Shown in pieces: positions 49,720-58,906 of a stretch of DNA of 64,000 nucleotides. Positions within the stretch are counted from its first letter, which is position 1; each line of letters opens with the position of its first letter. Origin of the DNA: Hanstruepera flava (GTDB lineage: Bacteria > Bacteroidota > Bacteroidia > Flavobacteriales > Flavobacteriaceae); the NCBI RefSeq assembly GCF_023634025.1, contig NZ_JALJCW010000001.1:967501-1031500 (forward strand), given 5' to 3'. Below the pieces are notes generated by a model. The model was not told the origin of the DNA, made no database searches, and was given only the letters and a program-made list of their open reading frames with translations. The position numbers and the translations under genes are program-made.

Positions 49720-50772
49720 ATGAGCTCAAAAAAACGGATATTAGTTGCTCCCTTAAATTGGGGGCTAGGCCATGCTACACGATGCATACCCATAATTCAT
49801 GCCTTGAAGAAACAAGGATTCTCACCTATAATAGCAAGTGATGGTGCGGCCTTACAACTGTTAAAAAAAGAGTTTCCAGAACTGATTAGCCTAGAATTGC
49901 CATCGTATAATATTGAATACTCAAAAAAAGGAAAAGATTTTAAACTTAAGTTAATAAAAGGTTCTCCCAGAATTATTAAAACTATTAAAGCTGAAAAGAA
50001 AGTTGTTAAGCAACTCATTGAACAATATAACATTTCGGGTATTATATCTGACAACAGGTTTGGTGTCTATAACAAATCTGTGCCTTCAATTTTTATTACC
50101 CATCAGCTTAAGGTTTTAAGTGGGAGTACAACCTGGTTTAGCACCAAATTACATGAAAAAATAATTAAAAAATTCAATGAGTGTTGGGTACCCGATCAAA
50201 AAGGTAAATTAAACTTAAGTGGTGAATTAGGCCATGTAGATTCAACAATAATTAAAACCAAATATATTGGTCCGTTAAGTCGATTTGAGAAAAAGGTTTT
50301 ACCAAAAAAATACGATTTAATGGTTTTGCTTTCAGGGCCGGAACCCCAACGTTCACTTCTTGAAACAAAGCTTTTAAAGCTACTTAAGGACTATAATGGA
50401 ACCGTATTATTTGTTAGAGGAGTTGTTGAAGCGGCTATTACTGAAGAAAAACAGGGTTTAATTAAAATTATCAATTATTTAACCACAAATGAACTAGAAC
50501 AGGCTTTCAATACAAGTGATTTAATTCTTTCACGTTCTGGATACACCACATTGATGGATTTAGCTAAATTAGATAAAAGAGCATTTTTTATTCCGACTCC
50601 AGGCCAGTTTGAACAAGAATATTTAGCCGAAAGACTCCATAAGTTAAACATTGCTCCCTGTTGCAATCAAGACGATTTTACTTTAGAAAAACTTAACTTT
50701 ATCAATGATTTTAAAGGCTTAAGTAATTTTGAATATGAATTGAATTACAAAAAACTATTCAGCCTTTTCTAA
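49720..50772 (+). CDS. GT-B glycosyltransferase (MurG/GT28-like)
   Basis: A 350-residue cytosolic glycosyltransferase. The start KRILVAPLNWGLGHATRCIPI contains the GLGHATR nucleotide-sugar or acceptor loop typical of MurG/UGT-like relatives; the C-terminal half has DLILSRSGYTTLMDLAKLDKRAFFIPTPGQFEQEYLA, the donor-binding signature. It overlaps the convergent histidine kinase gene by 18 bases. Not MurG itself. Acceptor unknown. Confidence 0.85.
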   Translation: MSSKKRILVAPLNWGLGHATRCIPIIHALKKQGFSPIIASDGAALQLLKKEFPELISLELPSYNIEYSKKGKDFKLKLIKGSPRIIKTIKAEKKVVKQLIEQYNISGIISDNRFGVYNKSVPSIFITHQLKVLSGSTTWFSTKLHEKIIKKFNECWVPDQKGKLNLSGELGHVDSTIIKTKYIGPLSRFEKKVLPKKYDLMVLLSGPEPQRSLLETKLLKLLKDYNGTVLFVRGVVEAAITEEKQGLIKIINYLTTNELEQAFNTSDLILSRSGYTTLMDLAKLDKRAFFIPTPGQFEQEYLAERLHKLNIAPCCNQDDFTLEKLNFINDFKGLSNFEYELNYKKLFSLF

Positions 50773-51792
50773 ACTAAAGGAAAACTCACTACCAACACCC
50801 ACCTCGCTTTCAATATAAATACGCTCATCATGGGCTTCAATAATATGTTTTACAATAGATAGACCCAATCCTGAACCCCCTTCTTTTCTTGAACCACTCT
50901 TATCAACGCGATAGAAGCGTTCAAAAATACGCTTTAAATGCTCTTTAGCAATACCTTCCCCATTATCAGTGACCCTAACGATAACCTTGTTTTTTATAAG
51001 GTTTTCTATACTAATTTCAGTAGTACCTTTTTCGCTTCCGTATTTAATTGAGTTTACAATTAAATTAGTGAGAACTTGTTGAATACGCTCACGATCTGCA
51101 TTGACCATAATGGGTTTGCTGTAAACCATATCAAAAGTTAAGGTTATTTTCTTTTTTGCTGCTTTCATTTCAAGTAGGTCAAAAACATTTTGTACTAGTT
51201 CTACAATATCAAAATGTTCTTTATTTAAACTTAAATCACCAACCTCTAGTTTGGTAATCATGTCTAAATCTTTCACAATATAAATAAGCCGTTCAACACC
51301 TTTATTAGCCCTTTCTAAATAACGCTTTCTAATTTTTTTGTCATCAATGGCACCATCAATTAATGTCAGCAAATACCCTTGAACAGTAAAAAGTGGTGTT
51401 TTTAATTCATGGGAAACATTGCCCAAAAACTCTTTACGATATTCTTCCCTAACCTTTAATGTTTCAATTTCTAATTTTTTATCCTTGGCAAACTTATCAA
51501 TCTCCTTGGTTAAGGTTGCCATGTCTGTAGTTATAGGGTGTTTGGTAAGTGATGTGGATTCCAATAAGGTTAAATCATCATATATTTTTTTTACCCGTCT
51601 ATATATAAAACGCTCTACTCTATATTGAATGATAATGAAGGCCATTAACCCAAAGGGAATAACAAATAGTAATATATACCAGCTAGAGCCACTTGTAACA
51701 TATAAAAAAACACTCGTTAGGAGTGTTAAAAGTATGGTTAAGTACAGCGATGTTTTAATCGCAAACTTGTACGTTTTTTTTATTTTCTGCAT
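50755..51792 (-). CDS. PhoR-like sensor histidine kinase
   Basis: A 345-residue membrane kinase. Two helices (SLYLTILLTLLTSVFLYV and WYILLFVIPFGLMAFIII) enclose a very short loop of about five residues, so sensing is probably within the membrane or through a partner. A linker without clear HAMP leads to HisKA with H128 in NVSHELKTPL and an ATPase domain (NLIVNSIKYG, DNGEGI, GGSGLGLSIVK). It overlaps the response regulator stop by one base (TAATG). Confidence 0.92.
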   Translation of the reverse strand: MQKIKKTYKFAIKTSLYLTILLTLLTSVFLYVTSGSSWYILLFVIPFGLMAFIIIQYRVERFIYRRVKKIYDDLTLLESTSLTKHPITTDMATLTKEIDKFAKDKKLEIETLKVREEYRKEFLGNVSHELKTPLFTVQGYLLTLIDGAIDDKKIRKRYLERANKGVERLIYIVKDLDMITKLEVGDLSLNKEHFDIVELVQNVFDLLEMKAAKKKITLTFDMVYSKPIMVNADRERIQQVLTNLIVNSIKYGSEKGTTEISIENLIKNKVIVRVTDNGEGIAKEHLKRIFERFYRVDKSGSRKEGGSGLGLSIVKHIIEAHDERIYIESEVGVGSEFSFSLEKAE

Positions 51793-52475
51793 TAATCTAC
51801 AAACTTATAACCTACACCTTTTACGGTTTTAAAAGAATCATCTCCAATTTTTTCGCGAAGTTTTCTAATATGAACATCTATTGTTCTACCACCAACTACC
51901 ACTTCATTTCCCCAAACATTGTCAAGAATTTCTTCTCTTTTAAAAACTTTTCCTGGTTTTGATGCCAATAAAGATAATAATTCAAACTCTTTTCTAGGTA
52001 AAATAATTTCTTCGCCTTTAAGCGTTATCTTATATTCATCTCTATCTATTACTAAAGCGCCTATTTTCACTATGGAATCAGAAGACTCTTCTTCTTTTAA
52101 GCGGCGTAACAAGGCTTTAACTTTACTAACTAATACTTTGGGTTTAATTGGTTTTGTTATGTAATCGTCTGCACCTGCATCAAAGCCAGCAACTTGAGAA
52201 TAATCTTCTCCTCTAGCGGTTAAAAAAGTAATTATGGTTTCGTTTAATTCTGGAATTTTTCTGATTTGCTCACAAGCTTCAATACCATCCATTTCAGGCA
52301 TCATAACATCTAGTATTATTAACTGCGGCTTTTCCTTTTTGGCTTTTTTTACTGCTTGTACACCATTTTCAGCAGTTAAAACATTATAGCCTTCAGCCGA
52401 CAAATTATAACCTACAATCTCTAAAATATCTGGCTCATCATCTACCAATAATATTTTAATGTCCTTTTTCTTCAT
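51792..52475 (-). CDS. PhoB/OmpR-type response regulator
   Basis: A 227-residue regulator. Receiver with D12-D13, phospho-acceptor D56 (LIILDVMMP), Thr in FLTARGED and Lys in DYITKPIKP. C-terminal winged helix with LPRKEFELLSLLASKPG and RTIDVHIRKLREKIG, ending GVGYKFVD. Forms an operon with the PhoR-like kinase, regulator first. Phosphate genes are not nearby, so the stimulus cannot be named. Confidence 0.94.
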   Translation of the reverse strand: MKKKDIKILLVDDEPDILEIVGYNLSAEGYNVLTAENGVQAVKKAKKEKPQLIILDVMMPEMDGIEACEQIRKIPELNETIITFLTARGEDYSQVAGFDAGADDYITKPIKPKVLVSKVKALLRRLKEEESSDSIVKIGALVIDRDEYKITLKGEEIILPRKEFELLSLLASKPGKVFKREEILDNVWGNEVVVGGRTIDVHIRKLREKIGDDSFKTVKGVGYKFVD

Positions 52476-52758
52476 TGTTAATTATTGTTCTAAACAGTCA
52501 AAGATAAAATTTAATAAAAACATAATACATGTATTGAGAAACAAATAACATTAAGGTAACATTAGACACTTGTTTCTATAATTCTTAAAACATTATTTCA
52601 TGGCTAGTCAACACCTTATTTCATAAAATACTATTAAGCTTATCGTTAAGTAAACTTCATGTTATCTTATTGTAAAAAAGCATTTTAATAAGCTACCGCA
52701 TCAAAAAAAACCTAAATTCTTCCTATATTTGCTATCCTAATTTATATATTAATCAATT
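52476..52758. other. Divergent intergenic region with two promoters
   Basis: Contains TATCTTTG at 52499-52506 on the minus strand (-7 element of the response regulator, 24 bases before its ATG) and TATATTTG at 52724-52731 on the plus strand (-7 element of the T9SS protein, 28 bases before its ATG). Nothing else recognised in the AT-rich middle. Confidence 0.65.
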
Positions 52759-54894
52759 ATGAAAAAAATTTACTTTTTATTATTTACATTTCTAACTATT
52801 TCATTTTCTTTTGGTCAAGCATCAGATTTATACTTTAGTATGTATGGTGAAGGATCTAGTAACAACAAATTTTTAGAAATTTATAATGGTACAGGTGCTC
52901 CTGTAGATTTAAGCAATTATTCATTGTCTTCTTGCTCCAATGGATGCGACACTGTAAACGAATTTGATTTCCCTGACACATTTACTTTTACTGCTGGAAC
53001 GATGTTAGCAGATGGCGATGTTTATGTAATTGCACACCCAAGTGCTGATGCTACAATTCTTGCGGCTGCTGATGCTACTTTCACTTTTTTAAGTAATGGT
53101 AATGATGCCTTTGCATTAACTGAAGCAGGCGCAACTGCGGATACTTATGTAATTATAGACATGTTAGGTGACCTATCAACTGCTGGCGGTGATTGGGATG
53201 TTGCTGGCGTGCCAAACGCTACTTCTAACCAAACATTAACAAGAAAGTCTACAGTATGTGACCCTAACCCAATTGAATTAGGTTCTTTTGGAACAGATGC
53301 AGCAAATTCTGAATGGATTGTTGGTGATTCTGACTCTGGGTGGGGTGATTTAGGCTCTCACACAGGTTGTGTTTCTGGTCCAGTTTTAACTATTACCGCT
53401 CCAAGTGAAGGAGCTGAATTTACTTCTGGAACCACAAATGTTGATGTTACAATCGATGTTCAAAATTTTGTTGTAGGTAATCCTGGGGGTGGAATTGACG
53501 GCCATATTCATTGGACATTAAATGGTGTTGCTCAACCCATGAAATATGACACGGACCCAGAATCAATTACTGTTACCGATGGCGAATCATATACTGTTTT
53601 CATGCAATTGGTTGATAACTCTCACACTCCAATTGCTCCTGCTGTTGAAGCAACTGTAAACTTTGCTGTTTTATTCCCTTGTGATTTACAAGTAGGAACT
53701 ATTACTACAACCTGTGATGATATAACAAGTGATCCTGATGACACTTACACAGCAACAATTGAATTTACTGGTGGTAACACTACTACCTATACTATTGATA
53801 CTGGTGGAATTGGAACAGTAAGTGGCGACGACCCTTCAACTGTGGAAAACGGGACAATAACCATTTCTAATATTACTGAAAATACTGATTTTGTTGTAAC
53901 ATTTAATGGTAATCCAGCAAACAGTAGTTGCGATTTTACAAGAAATATTAATAGCCCAGACTGTGATCCTGAATTAACATTACCTCTTTATGATGGTTTT
54001 GCTTATGCAAATGGCTCTGCTCTTACTGATGCGCCTAATTGGGAAGTAATTTCAGGTACTTCTGATGAAATACTAATATCATCTGGAAGTTTATCTTATC
54101 CAGGTCTAGCTGGCTCAACAGGAAACAAAGCAAGTTTTGATGGAGGCGGTATTGATAATGCAATCATGTTTTCTCCAATAACTTCGGGTACTGTTTATAC
54201 TTCATTTATTTTTAGAGTAACTGATTTATCAACGGTTTCTGACACTGATGGTGGTTATTTTGCTTTATTAGGAAATTATGATGCTAGACTATGGGTTATT
54301 CCAGCTACACCTTTACAAGGGGGAGCTCAATACAATGTAGGTTTAGGTTATAACTCAAGTTCTGCTGATATTATTGATTCAGAATTACACGATATAAATG
54401 ATGAGGTTTTTGTTGTAATGAGTTATGAAACATCAACTGGTGTTATGAATGCATGGATTAACCCTGATAGTGCTGATTTTGAAGGTTCAGCTCCTGCTGT
54501 TACTTTAACCATTAACGACCCAGCTATGGCTACTTCAATAAGTCAATTTGGTTTAAGACAAGATAGTACTTCAGAAACTGGATTTATGGATGTTGACGAA
54601 TTAAGAATAGGTACTTCTTGGGCTGAAGTTACACCATTAACTTTATCAACTGCAGAATACACTTCTTCTAGTTTTAATATTTACCCTAACCCAGTGACTT
54701 CTGGTGTTGTTAATATAACAAGTGCGTCAAACGAAACTATTGGTGTTATTGTTTACGATATTTTAGGAAAACAAGTTTTGACTACTGAAATTGCTAATAA
54801 TATTTTAAATGTTTCTAGTTTAAAGGCAGGTATTTATATTTTAAATATCAACCAAAACGGAAATGTTTCAACTAAAAAACTTATTATTAAATAA
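52759..54894 (+). CDS. T9SS-secreted lamin-tail domain protein
   Basis: A 711-residue secreted protein. Signal peptide MKKIYFLLFTFLTISFSFGQ; residues 22-200 form a lamin-tail (LTD) domain (LYFSMYGEGSSNNKFLEIYNG, DLSNYSLSSC); about 210-300 an Ig-like domain (LTITAPSEGAEFTSGTT, GGIDGHIHWTLNG); another beta domain around 305-405; a concanavalin-like region about 410-620; and a type A T9SS sorting domain at the end (FNIYPNPVTSGVVNI to NGNVSTKKLIIK). It is exported across the outer membrane and probably attached to the surface or released. LTD domains in such proteins often accompany nucleases; no nuclease domain is visible here. Confidence 0.9.
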   Translation: MKKIYFLLFTFLTISFSFGQASDLYFSMYGEGSSNNKFLEIYNGTGAPVDLSNYSLSSCSNGCDTVNEFDFPDTFTFTAGTMLADGDVYVIAHPSADATILAAADATFTFLSNGNDAFALTEAGATADTYVIIDMLGDLSTAGGDWDVAGVPNATSNQTLTRKSTVCDPNPIELGSFGTDAANSEWIVGDSDSGWGDLGSHTGCVSGPVLTITAPSEGAEFTSGTTNVDVTIDVQNFVVGNPGGGIDGHIHWTLNGVAQPMKYDTDPESITVTDGESYTVFMQLVDNSHTPIAPAVEATVNFAVLFPCDLQVGTITTTCDDITSDPDDTYTATIEFTGGNTTTYTIDTGGIGTVSGDDPSTVENGTITISNITENTDFVVTFNGNPANSSCDFTRNINSPDCDPELTLPLYDGFAYANGSALTDAPNWEVISGTSDEILISSGSLSYPGLAGSTGNKASFDGGGIDNAIMFSPITSGTVYTSFIFRVTDLSTVSDTDGGYFALLGNYDARLWVIPATPLQGGAQYNVGLGYNSSSADIIDSELHDINDEVFVVMSYETSTGVMNAWINPDSADFEGSAPAVTLTINDPAMATSISQFGLRQDSTSETGFMDVDELRIGTSWAEVTPLTLSTAEYTSSSFNIYPNPVTSGVVNITSASNETIGVIVYDILGKQVLTTEIANNILNVSSLKAGIYILNINQNGNVSTKKLIIK

Positions 54895-54915
54895 TATAGC
54901 TCTAATATAGTTTTT

Positions 54916-54945
54916 AAAAGCGCTGCTTGATTAAGCAGCGCTTTT
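54916..54945 (+). terminator. Terminator of the lamin-tail protein gene
   Basis: Thirteen-base-pair stem AAAAGCGCTGCTT / AAGCAGCGCTTTT with loop GATT and following T-run, 22 bases after the stop. Confidence 0.92.
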
Positions 54946-54953
54946 TATTTTTA

Positions 54954-54961
54954 TATTTTTG
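54954..54961 (+). promoter_or_regulatory. -7 element abutting the LuxE-like start
   Basis: TATTTTTG matches TAnnTTTG and ends four bases before the ATG at 54966. It also overlaps the T-rich tail after the preceding terminator, so its promoter role is uncertain. Confidence 0.4.
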
Positions 54962-54965
54962 CCTC

Positions 54966-55946
54966 ATGATATCAGGTCAGGATATATTTTCAATACATAA
55001 TGAAGAAGACTTCAATTCGCTAGCTTTACAGGTTTTTAGGTATCAATTTGAAAATAATAAAGTGTATCGGTCATTCTGCGATTTAATTAACCGGCATTAC
55101 AGCGATGTCAAATCCTATGAAGATATTCCATTTTTACCTATTTCTTTTTTTAAGTCACATCAAGTGTTGAGTACCAAAAGAGGCATTGAAAAAACATTTA
55201 CAAGTTCTGGAACCACAGGTCAGATTACTAGCAAACATTTTGTTACAGATTTAGGCTTGTATGATATAAGTTTTAATGCCGCTTTTCAAGAGTTTTATGG
55301 CAATGTTGAAGATTATGCCATACTTGGTTTGCTACCGTCTTATTTAGAACGAGAAGGTTCTTCTTTAATCTATATGGTCGATGCATTAATTAAAGCCTCC
55401 AATCATCCCGAAAGCGGTTTTTATTTGAATAATTTAGATGAACTGCAACAAACACTGGTTACTTTAGAATCTCAAGGTCAAAAAGCACTATTAATAGGTG
55501 TTTCATTTGCACTACTAGATTTAACTGAAAAGCATTCATTCAAGTTAAATAATACTATTGTCATGGAAACTGGCGGTATGAAAGGTAAACGCAAAGAAAT
55601 GATTAGAAAAGAGCTTCATGATAAACTTTCCAAAGGTTTTGGGGTTCAACATATCCATAGTGAATATGGCATGACCGAATTATTAAGCCAAGCCTATTCT
55701 AAAGGTAATGGTGTTTTTAAATGTCCTAATTGGATGAAAATTCTAACTCGAGACCCTGAAGATGCCTTAAGCATTCAAAAAACCGGAAAAACAGGAGGCA
55801 TAAATATAATAGATCTTGCTAATATTAATTCCTGCTCATTTATTGCAACACAAGATTTAGGCATAAGTTATACAGATGGCAGCTTTGAAATTATTGGCCG
55901 ATTTGACAATTCAGATATTAGAGGTTGTAACCTAATGGTCTTGTAA
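54966..55946 (+). CDS. LuxE-like acyl-protein synthetase / acyltransferase
   Basis: A 326-residue protein of the LuxE family, adenylate-forming enzymes that activate or transfer fatty acyl groups. ATG at 54966 is chosen since the upstream TTG at 54927 is inside the terminator. The P-loop-like motif TSSGTTGQITSKHFV, GLLPSYLEREGSSL, and HSEYGMTELLSQAY are the family's adenylation motifs. LuxC (reductase) and LuxD are absent, so there is no bioluminescence; in Bacteroidota such orphan copies are found near cell-envelope genes. The acyl acceptor is unknown. Confidence 0.82.
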   Translation: MISGQDIFSIHNEEDFNSLALQVFRYQFENNKVYRSFCDLINRHYSDVKSYEDIPFLPISFFKSHQVLSTKRGIEKTFTSSGTTGQITSKHFVTDLGLYDISFNAAFQEFYGNVEDYAILGLLPSYLEREGSSLIYMVDALIKASNHPESGFYLNNLDELQQTLVTLESQGQKALLIGVSFALLDLTEKHSFKLNNTIVMETGGMKGKRKEMIRKELHDKLSKGFGVQHIHSEYGMTELLSQAYSKGNGVFKCPNWMKILTRDPEDALSIQKTGKTGGINIIDLANINSCSFIATQDLGISYTDGSFEIIGRFDNSDIRGCNLMVL

Positions 55947-56020
55947 GGTTAAAAAAAATATTCGACTTAATTATAAGCTAGAAAAAGAATAATTATTTTT
56001 TAGCTGGTTGGTTAGAAGCG

Positions 56021-56046
56021 AAACGCCTGATTTTCATCAGGCGTTT
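56021..56046. terminator. Bidirectional terminator between luxE-like gene and tyrS
   Basis: Eleven-base-pair stem AAACGCCTGAT / ATCAGGCGTTT with loop TTTC between two convergent genes; short T/A stretches on both sides. Confidence 0.8.
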
Positions 56047-56050
56047 CTAT

Positions 56051-57358
56051 TTAGTTTATAGTTATTATATAGGTGTTTTTCTTCCCTTTATTAATAATAA
56101 TATATTTATCATTTATCAAATCATCGGCTGATAATTGATAACTTTCATTCACTTTTTCTTTATTTATGGAAACCGAATTTTCTTTAAGTGCACGTCTGGC
56201 TTCACCGTTAGATGCCAGAAAATTGGTTTTTGCAGAAAGGGCAGCAATCATGTCTATACCTTCTTCAAATTCTGCTTTAGAAATTTCACTTTGCGGAACA
56301 CCCTCAAAAACATCTAAAAACGTTTTTTCATCCAATGTTTTAATTTCGGCTTTAAACGACTTACTAAAGAGGATATTCGAAGCTTTTTCGGCATTTTCAA
56401 AATCATCTTTAGAATGCACAAAGGTTGTTACTTCTTGAGCCAATCGTTTTTGTAATAAACGAAGATGTGGCTGCTCTTTATGCTCTGAAATTAAACTATC
56501 AATGGTTTCTTTATCTAAAAACGTGAATATTTTAATATACTTTTCAGCATCATCATCAGAAGTATTTAACCAAAATTGATAAAATTTATATACCGAAGTC
56601 TTATCAGCATCCAACCAAACATTTCCACCTTCGCTTTTTCCAAATTTAGACCCATCTGCTTTAGTGATTAACGGACATGTCATGGCGTAAGCCTTTGCCT
56701 CTTCACCTACATTCATTCTTCTCACAAGCTCTGTTCCTGTAGTAATATTTCCCCATTGATCACTTCCACCCATTTGCAACAAGCAATTATGGGTTTTGTG
56801 TAAATGATAAAAGTCGTATCCTTGTATGAGTTGATATGTAAATTCAGTAAACGACATTCCTGCACTGCCATCCTCACCCGATAAACGTTTCTTTACAGAA
56901 TCTTTTGCCATCATGTAATTTACGGTAATACGTTTACCAACATCCCTTGCAAAGTCGATAAATGTAAAATCTTTCATCCAGTCATAGTTATTGACCAAAA
57001 CTGGTGCATTTTTTTCTTTAGAATCAAAATTTAAAAATCGTGACAACACATCTTTAATTCCTGAAACATTATGATTAAGAGTAGCCTCATCTAGCAAGTT
57101 ACGCTCATCACTTTTCCCAGATGGGTCACCAATCATTCCTGTAGCGCCTCCAACTAAAGCTATTGGTTTATGACCTGCTTTTTCTAAATGTACTAACAGA
57201 ATAATAGGTACCAAACTACCTATATGCAAGGAGTCTGAAGTTGGGTCAAAACCTATATAAGCAGTTGTCATCTCCTTATTTAGCTGCTCTTCAGTTCCTG
57301 GCATAATATCATGTACCATTCCGCGCCAACGTAGCTCTTCTACAAATGCATTTGTCAT
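56051..57358 (-). CDS. tyrS: Tyrosyl-tRNA synthetase
   Basis: A 435-residue class I synthetase (TyrRS, bacterial TyrS1 type). HIGH-like motif H45-I-G-S48, tyrosine pocket residues in YDFYHLH and [15 protein letters not shown]-like KFGKS at 238-242, and a C-terminal S4-like RNA-binding domain ([21 protein letters not shown]). Attaches Tyr to tRNA-Tyr. A TATCTTTG -7 element lies at 57385-57392 on the minus strand. Confidence 0.96.
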   Translation of the reverse strand: MTNAFVEELRWRGMVHDIMPGTEEQLNKEMTTAYIGFDPTSDSLHIGSLVPIILLVHLEKAGHKPIALVGGATGMIGDPSGKSDERNLLDEATLNHNVSGIKDVLSRFLNFDSKEKNAPVLVNNYDWMKDFTFIDFARDVGKRITVNYMMAKDSVKKRLSGEDGSAGMSFTEFTYQLIQGYDFYHLHKTHNCLLQMGGSDQWGNITTGTELVRRMNVGEEAKAYAMTCPLITKADGSKFGKSEGGNVWLDADKTSVYKFYQFWLNTSDDDAEKYIKIFTFLDKETIDSLISEHKEQPHLRLLQKRLAQEVTTFVHSKDDFENAEKASNILFSKSFKAEIKTLDEKTFLDVFEGVPQSEISKAEFEEGIDMIAALSAKTNFLASNGEARRALKENSVSINKEKVNESYQLSADDLINDKYIIINKGKKNTYIITIN

Positions 57359-57384
57359 AATTCTGATTGAAAATTAAATCTTGG

Positions 57385-57392
57385 CAAAGATA
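57385..57392 (-). promoter_or_regulatory. -7 element of tyrS
   Basis: TATCTTTG followed by GCC on the minus strand, 26 bases before the ATG; no T-box-like structure is seen. Confidence 0.6.
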
Positions 57393-57445
57393 AAAATCAA
57401 TGTAGAAATACGTTAGCTTTATGAATAATTCTTTAATTTGGATGC

Positions 57446-58456
57446 ATGATTTTAGTTACAGGAGGTACTGGGTTAGTTGGATCGCACTTATTGTATCAAT
57501 TGGTACAGAGTAGTCAAAATGTTCGAGCCATATACAGAAGACAAAAAAAACTGGACATAGTTAAGCGCGTTTTTTCATATTATTCTGATAATTATTTAGA
57601 ATTGTATAACAAAATTCAATGGGTTGAAAGCGACTTATTGGATATTCCAAAGTTAACGGACGCTTTTAAAGATGTAGAATACGTTTACCATTGTGCGGCA
57701 TTTGTTTCTTTTGAACCCGATAAATACCATATACTGCGAAGAACGAATATTGAAGGTACCGCGAATATTGTTAACCTTGGTATTAGCCATAACATTAAAA
57801 AATTATGTTATGTGAGTTCAATTGCTGCTCTAGGCGAATCTCAAGAAAATGCTAAAATTAACGAAGATACTAATTGGAATCCTGAAGCCGATAACAGTGT
57901 TTATGCTATAACCAAATATGGTGCTGAAACAGAAGTTTGGAGAGGCACACAAGAAGGACTACCTGCAGTTGTTGTAAATCCTGGTGTTATAATCGGAGAA
58001 GGAATTTGGAGTCATGGTAGCGGAAATATCATAAAAAAAGTCTTCAACAAATTACCTTTTTATACTTCTGGAAGTATTGGCTGTATTGATGTTCAGGATG
58101 TTGTTAACATCATGATACAATTGCAAGAAAGCAACATTATAAATGAACGTTATGTTCTAGTTGCTGAAAACACATCATACAAATCATTTCTTTATACAAT
58201 TGCAGAAAAGCTGAATGTAGAACCACCAAAAAAAGAAGCTAAACCCTGGTTATTGGCTATTGGCTGGCGTTTAGACTGGTTAACCCATAAAATTTTAAGA
58301 AAACGCCGTGTGCTGGTCAAGCAAATGGTAGCTTCATTGTACAACAAAGCTGTTTATGACAATAGCAAAATTAAACAAGCTCTTAATTATAGGTTTATTC
58401 CTCTTGAAGAAAGTATTGACAGGGTATCAAAAGCTTTCTTGACTGATAATTCTTGA
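57446..58456 (+). CDS. NAD-dependent epimerase/dehydratase (extended SDR)
   Basis: A 336-residue Rossmann-fold protein. Cofactor motif GGTGLVGSHLL (6-16), catalytic Tyr-Lys in YAITKYGAE, and SSIAAL upstream of it. The pattern resembles dihydroflavonol-reductase-like SDRs, with FNKLPFYTSGSIGCIDVQDV in the substrate region. The substrate cannot be named. Convergent with the DUF4296 gene with no base between stops. Confidence 0.87.
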   Translation: MILVTGGTGLVGSHLLYQLVQSSQNVRAIYRRQKKLDIVKRVFSYYSDNYLELYNKIQWVESDLLDIPKLTDAFKDVEYVYHCAAFVSFEPDKYHILRRTNIEGTANIVNLGISHNIKKLCYVSSIAALGESQENAKINEDTNWNPEADNSVYAITKYGAETEVWRGTQEGLPAVVVNPGVIIGEGIWSHGSGNIIKKVFNKLPFYTSGSIGCIDVQDVVNIMIQLQESNIINERYVLVAENTSYKSFLYTIAEKLNVEPPKKEAKPWLLAIGWRLDWLTHKILRKRRVLVKQMVASLYNKAVYDNSKIKQALNYRFIPLEESIDRVSKAFLTDNS

Positions 58457-58906
58457 TTATTCACTATCATTAGGTATTTTAATTAAACTATCTGCCTTTC
58501 TGGTTTTACGTAAATCTTTTTTTCTATCCCCTTTTTTAGATTGTTTTTTATTCTCTTCCTTTTCAGCTAGCCTATTATAATCAAACCTTAACTTATTTAA
58601 ACTATCTTGAACACGTGTTAAGATATGTTTATAATCGTCTATATAATAGCTATAGTAGGCATTACTTTCAGCAAATATTGTACTGTCTATTTCATGACGC
58701 TTGTAAACATACTCATCAGGTGTTATTCCGTTTTTTTCTATAACTTTTTTGTTCACCCCTTTAGCCGACGATAAAATTGATAGATCTATAAGTACATCTA
58801 CCATCTTATCTTTAGAAATCAAGTTTTTTGGTTTTTGGGGTTCTTGTGAATCTTGGCAAGCCAAGCACAAAAACAAACTAACCATTATAACTATTATGCT
58901 TTTCAT
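58457..58906 (-). CDS. DUF4296 lipoprotein
   Basis: A 149-residue lipoprotein: signal peptide MKSIIVIMVSLFLCLAC with lipobox Cys C17. The conserved domain begins with KPKNLISKDKMVDVLIDLSILSSA and includes SNAYYSYYIDDYKHILTRVQDSL; the end is highly charged (KKGDRKKDLRKTRKADS). Common in Flavobacteriaceae, function unknown. Its ATG overlaps the pyrC stop as ATGA. Confidence 0.85.
   Translation of the reverse strand: MKSIIVIMVSLFLCLACQDSQEPQKPKNLISKDKMVDVLIDLSILSSAKGVNKKVIEKNGITPDEYVYKRHEIDSTIFAESNAYYSYYIDDYKHILTRVQDSLNKLRFDYNRLAEKEENKKQSKKGDRKKDLRKTRKADSLIKIPNDSE

Noticed and set aside
54966-55946. Bioluminescence (lux) genes
   Set aside because: Only a LuxE-like enzyme is present; luciferase and reductase genes are absent.
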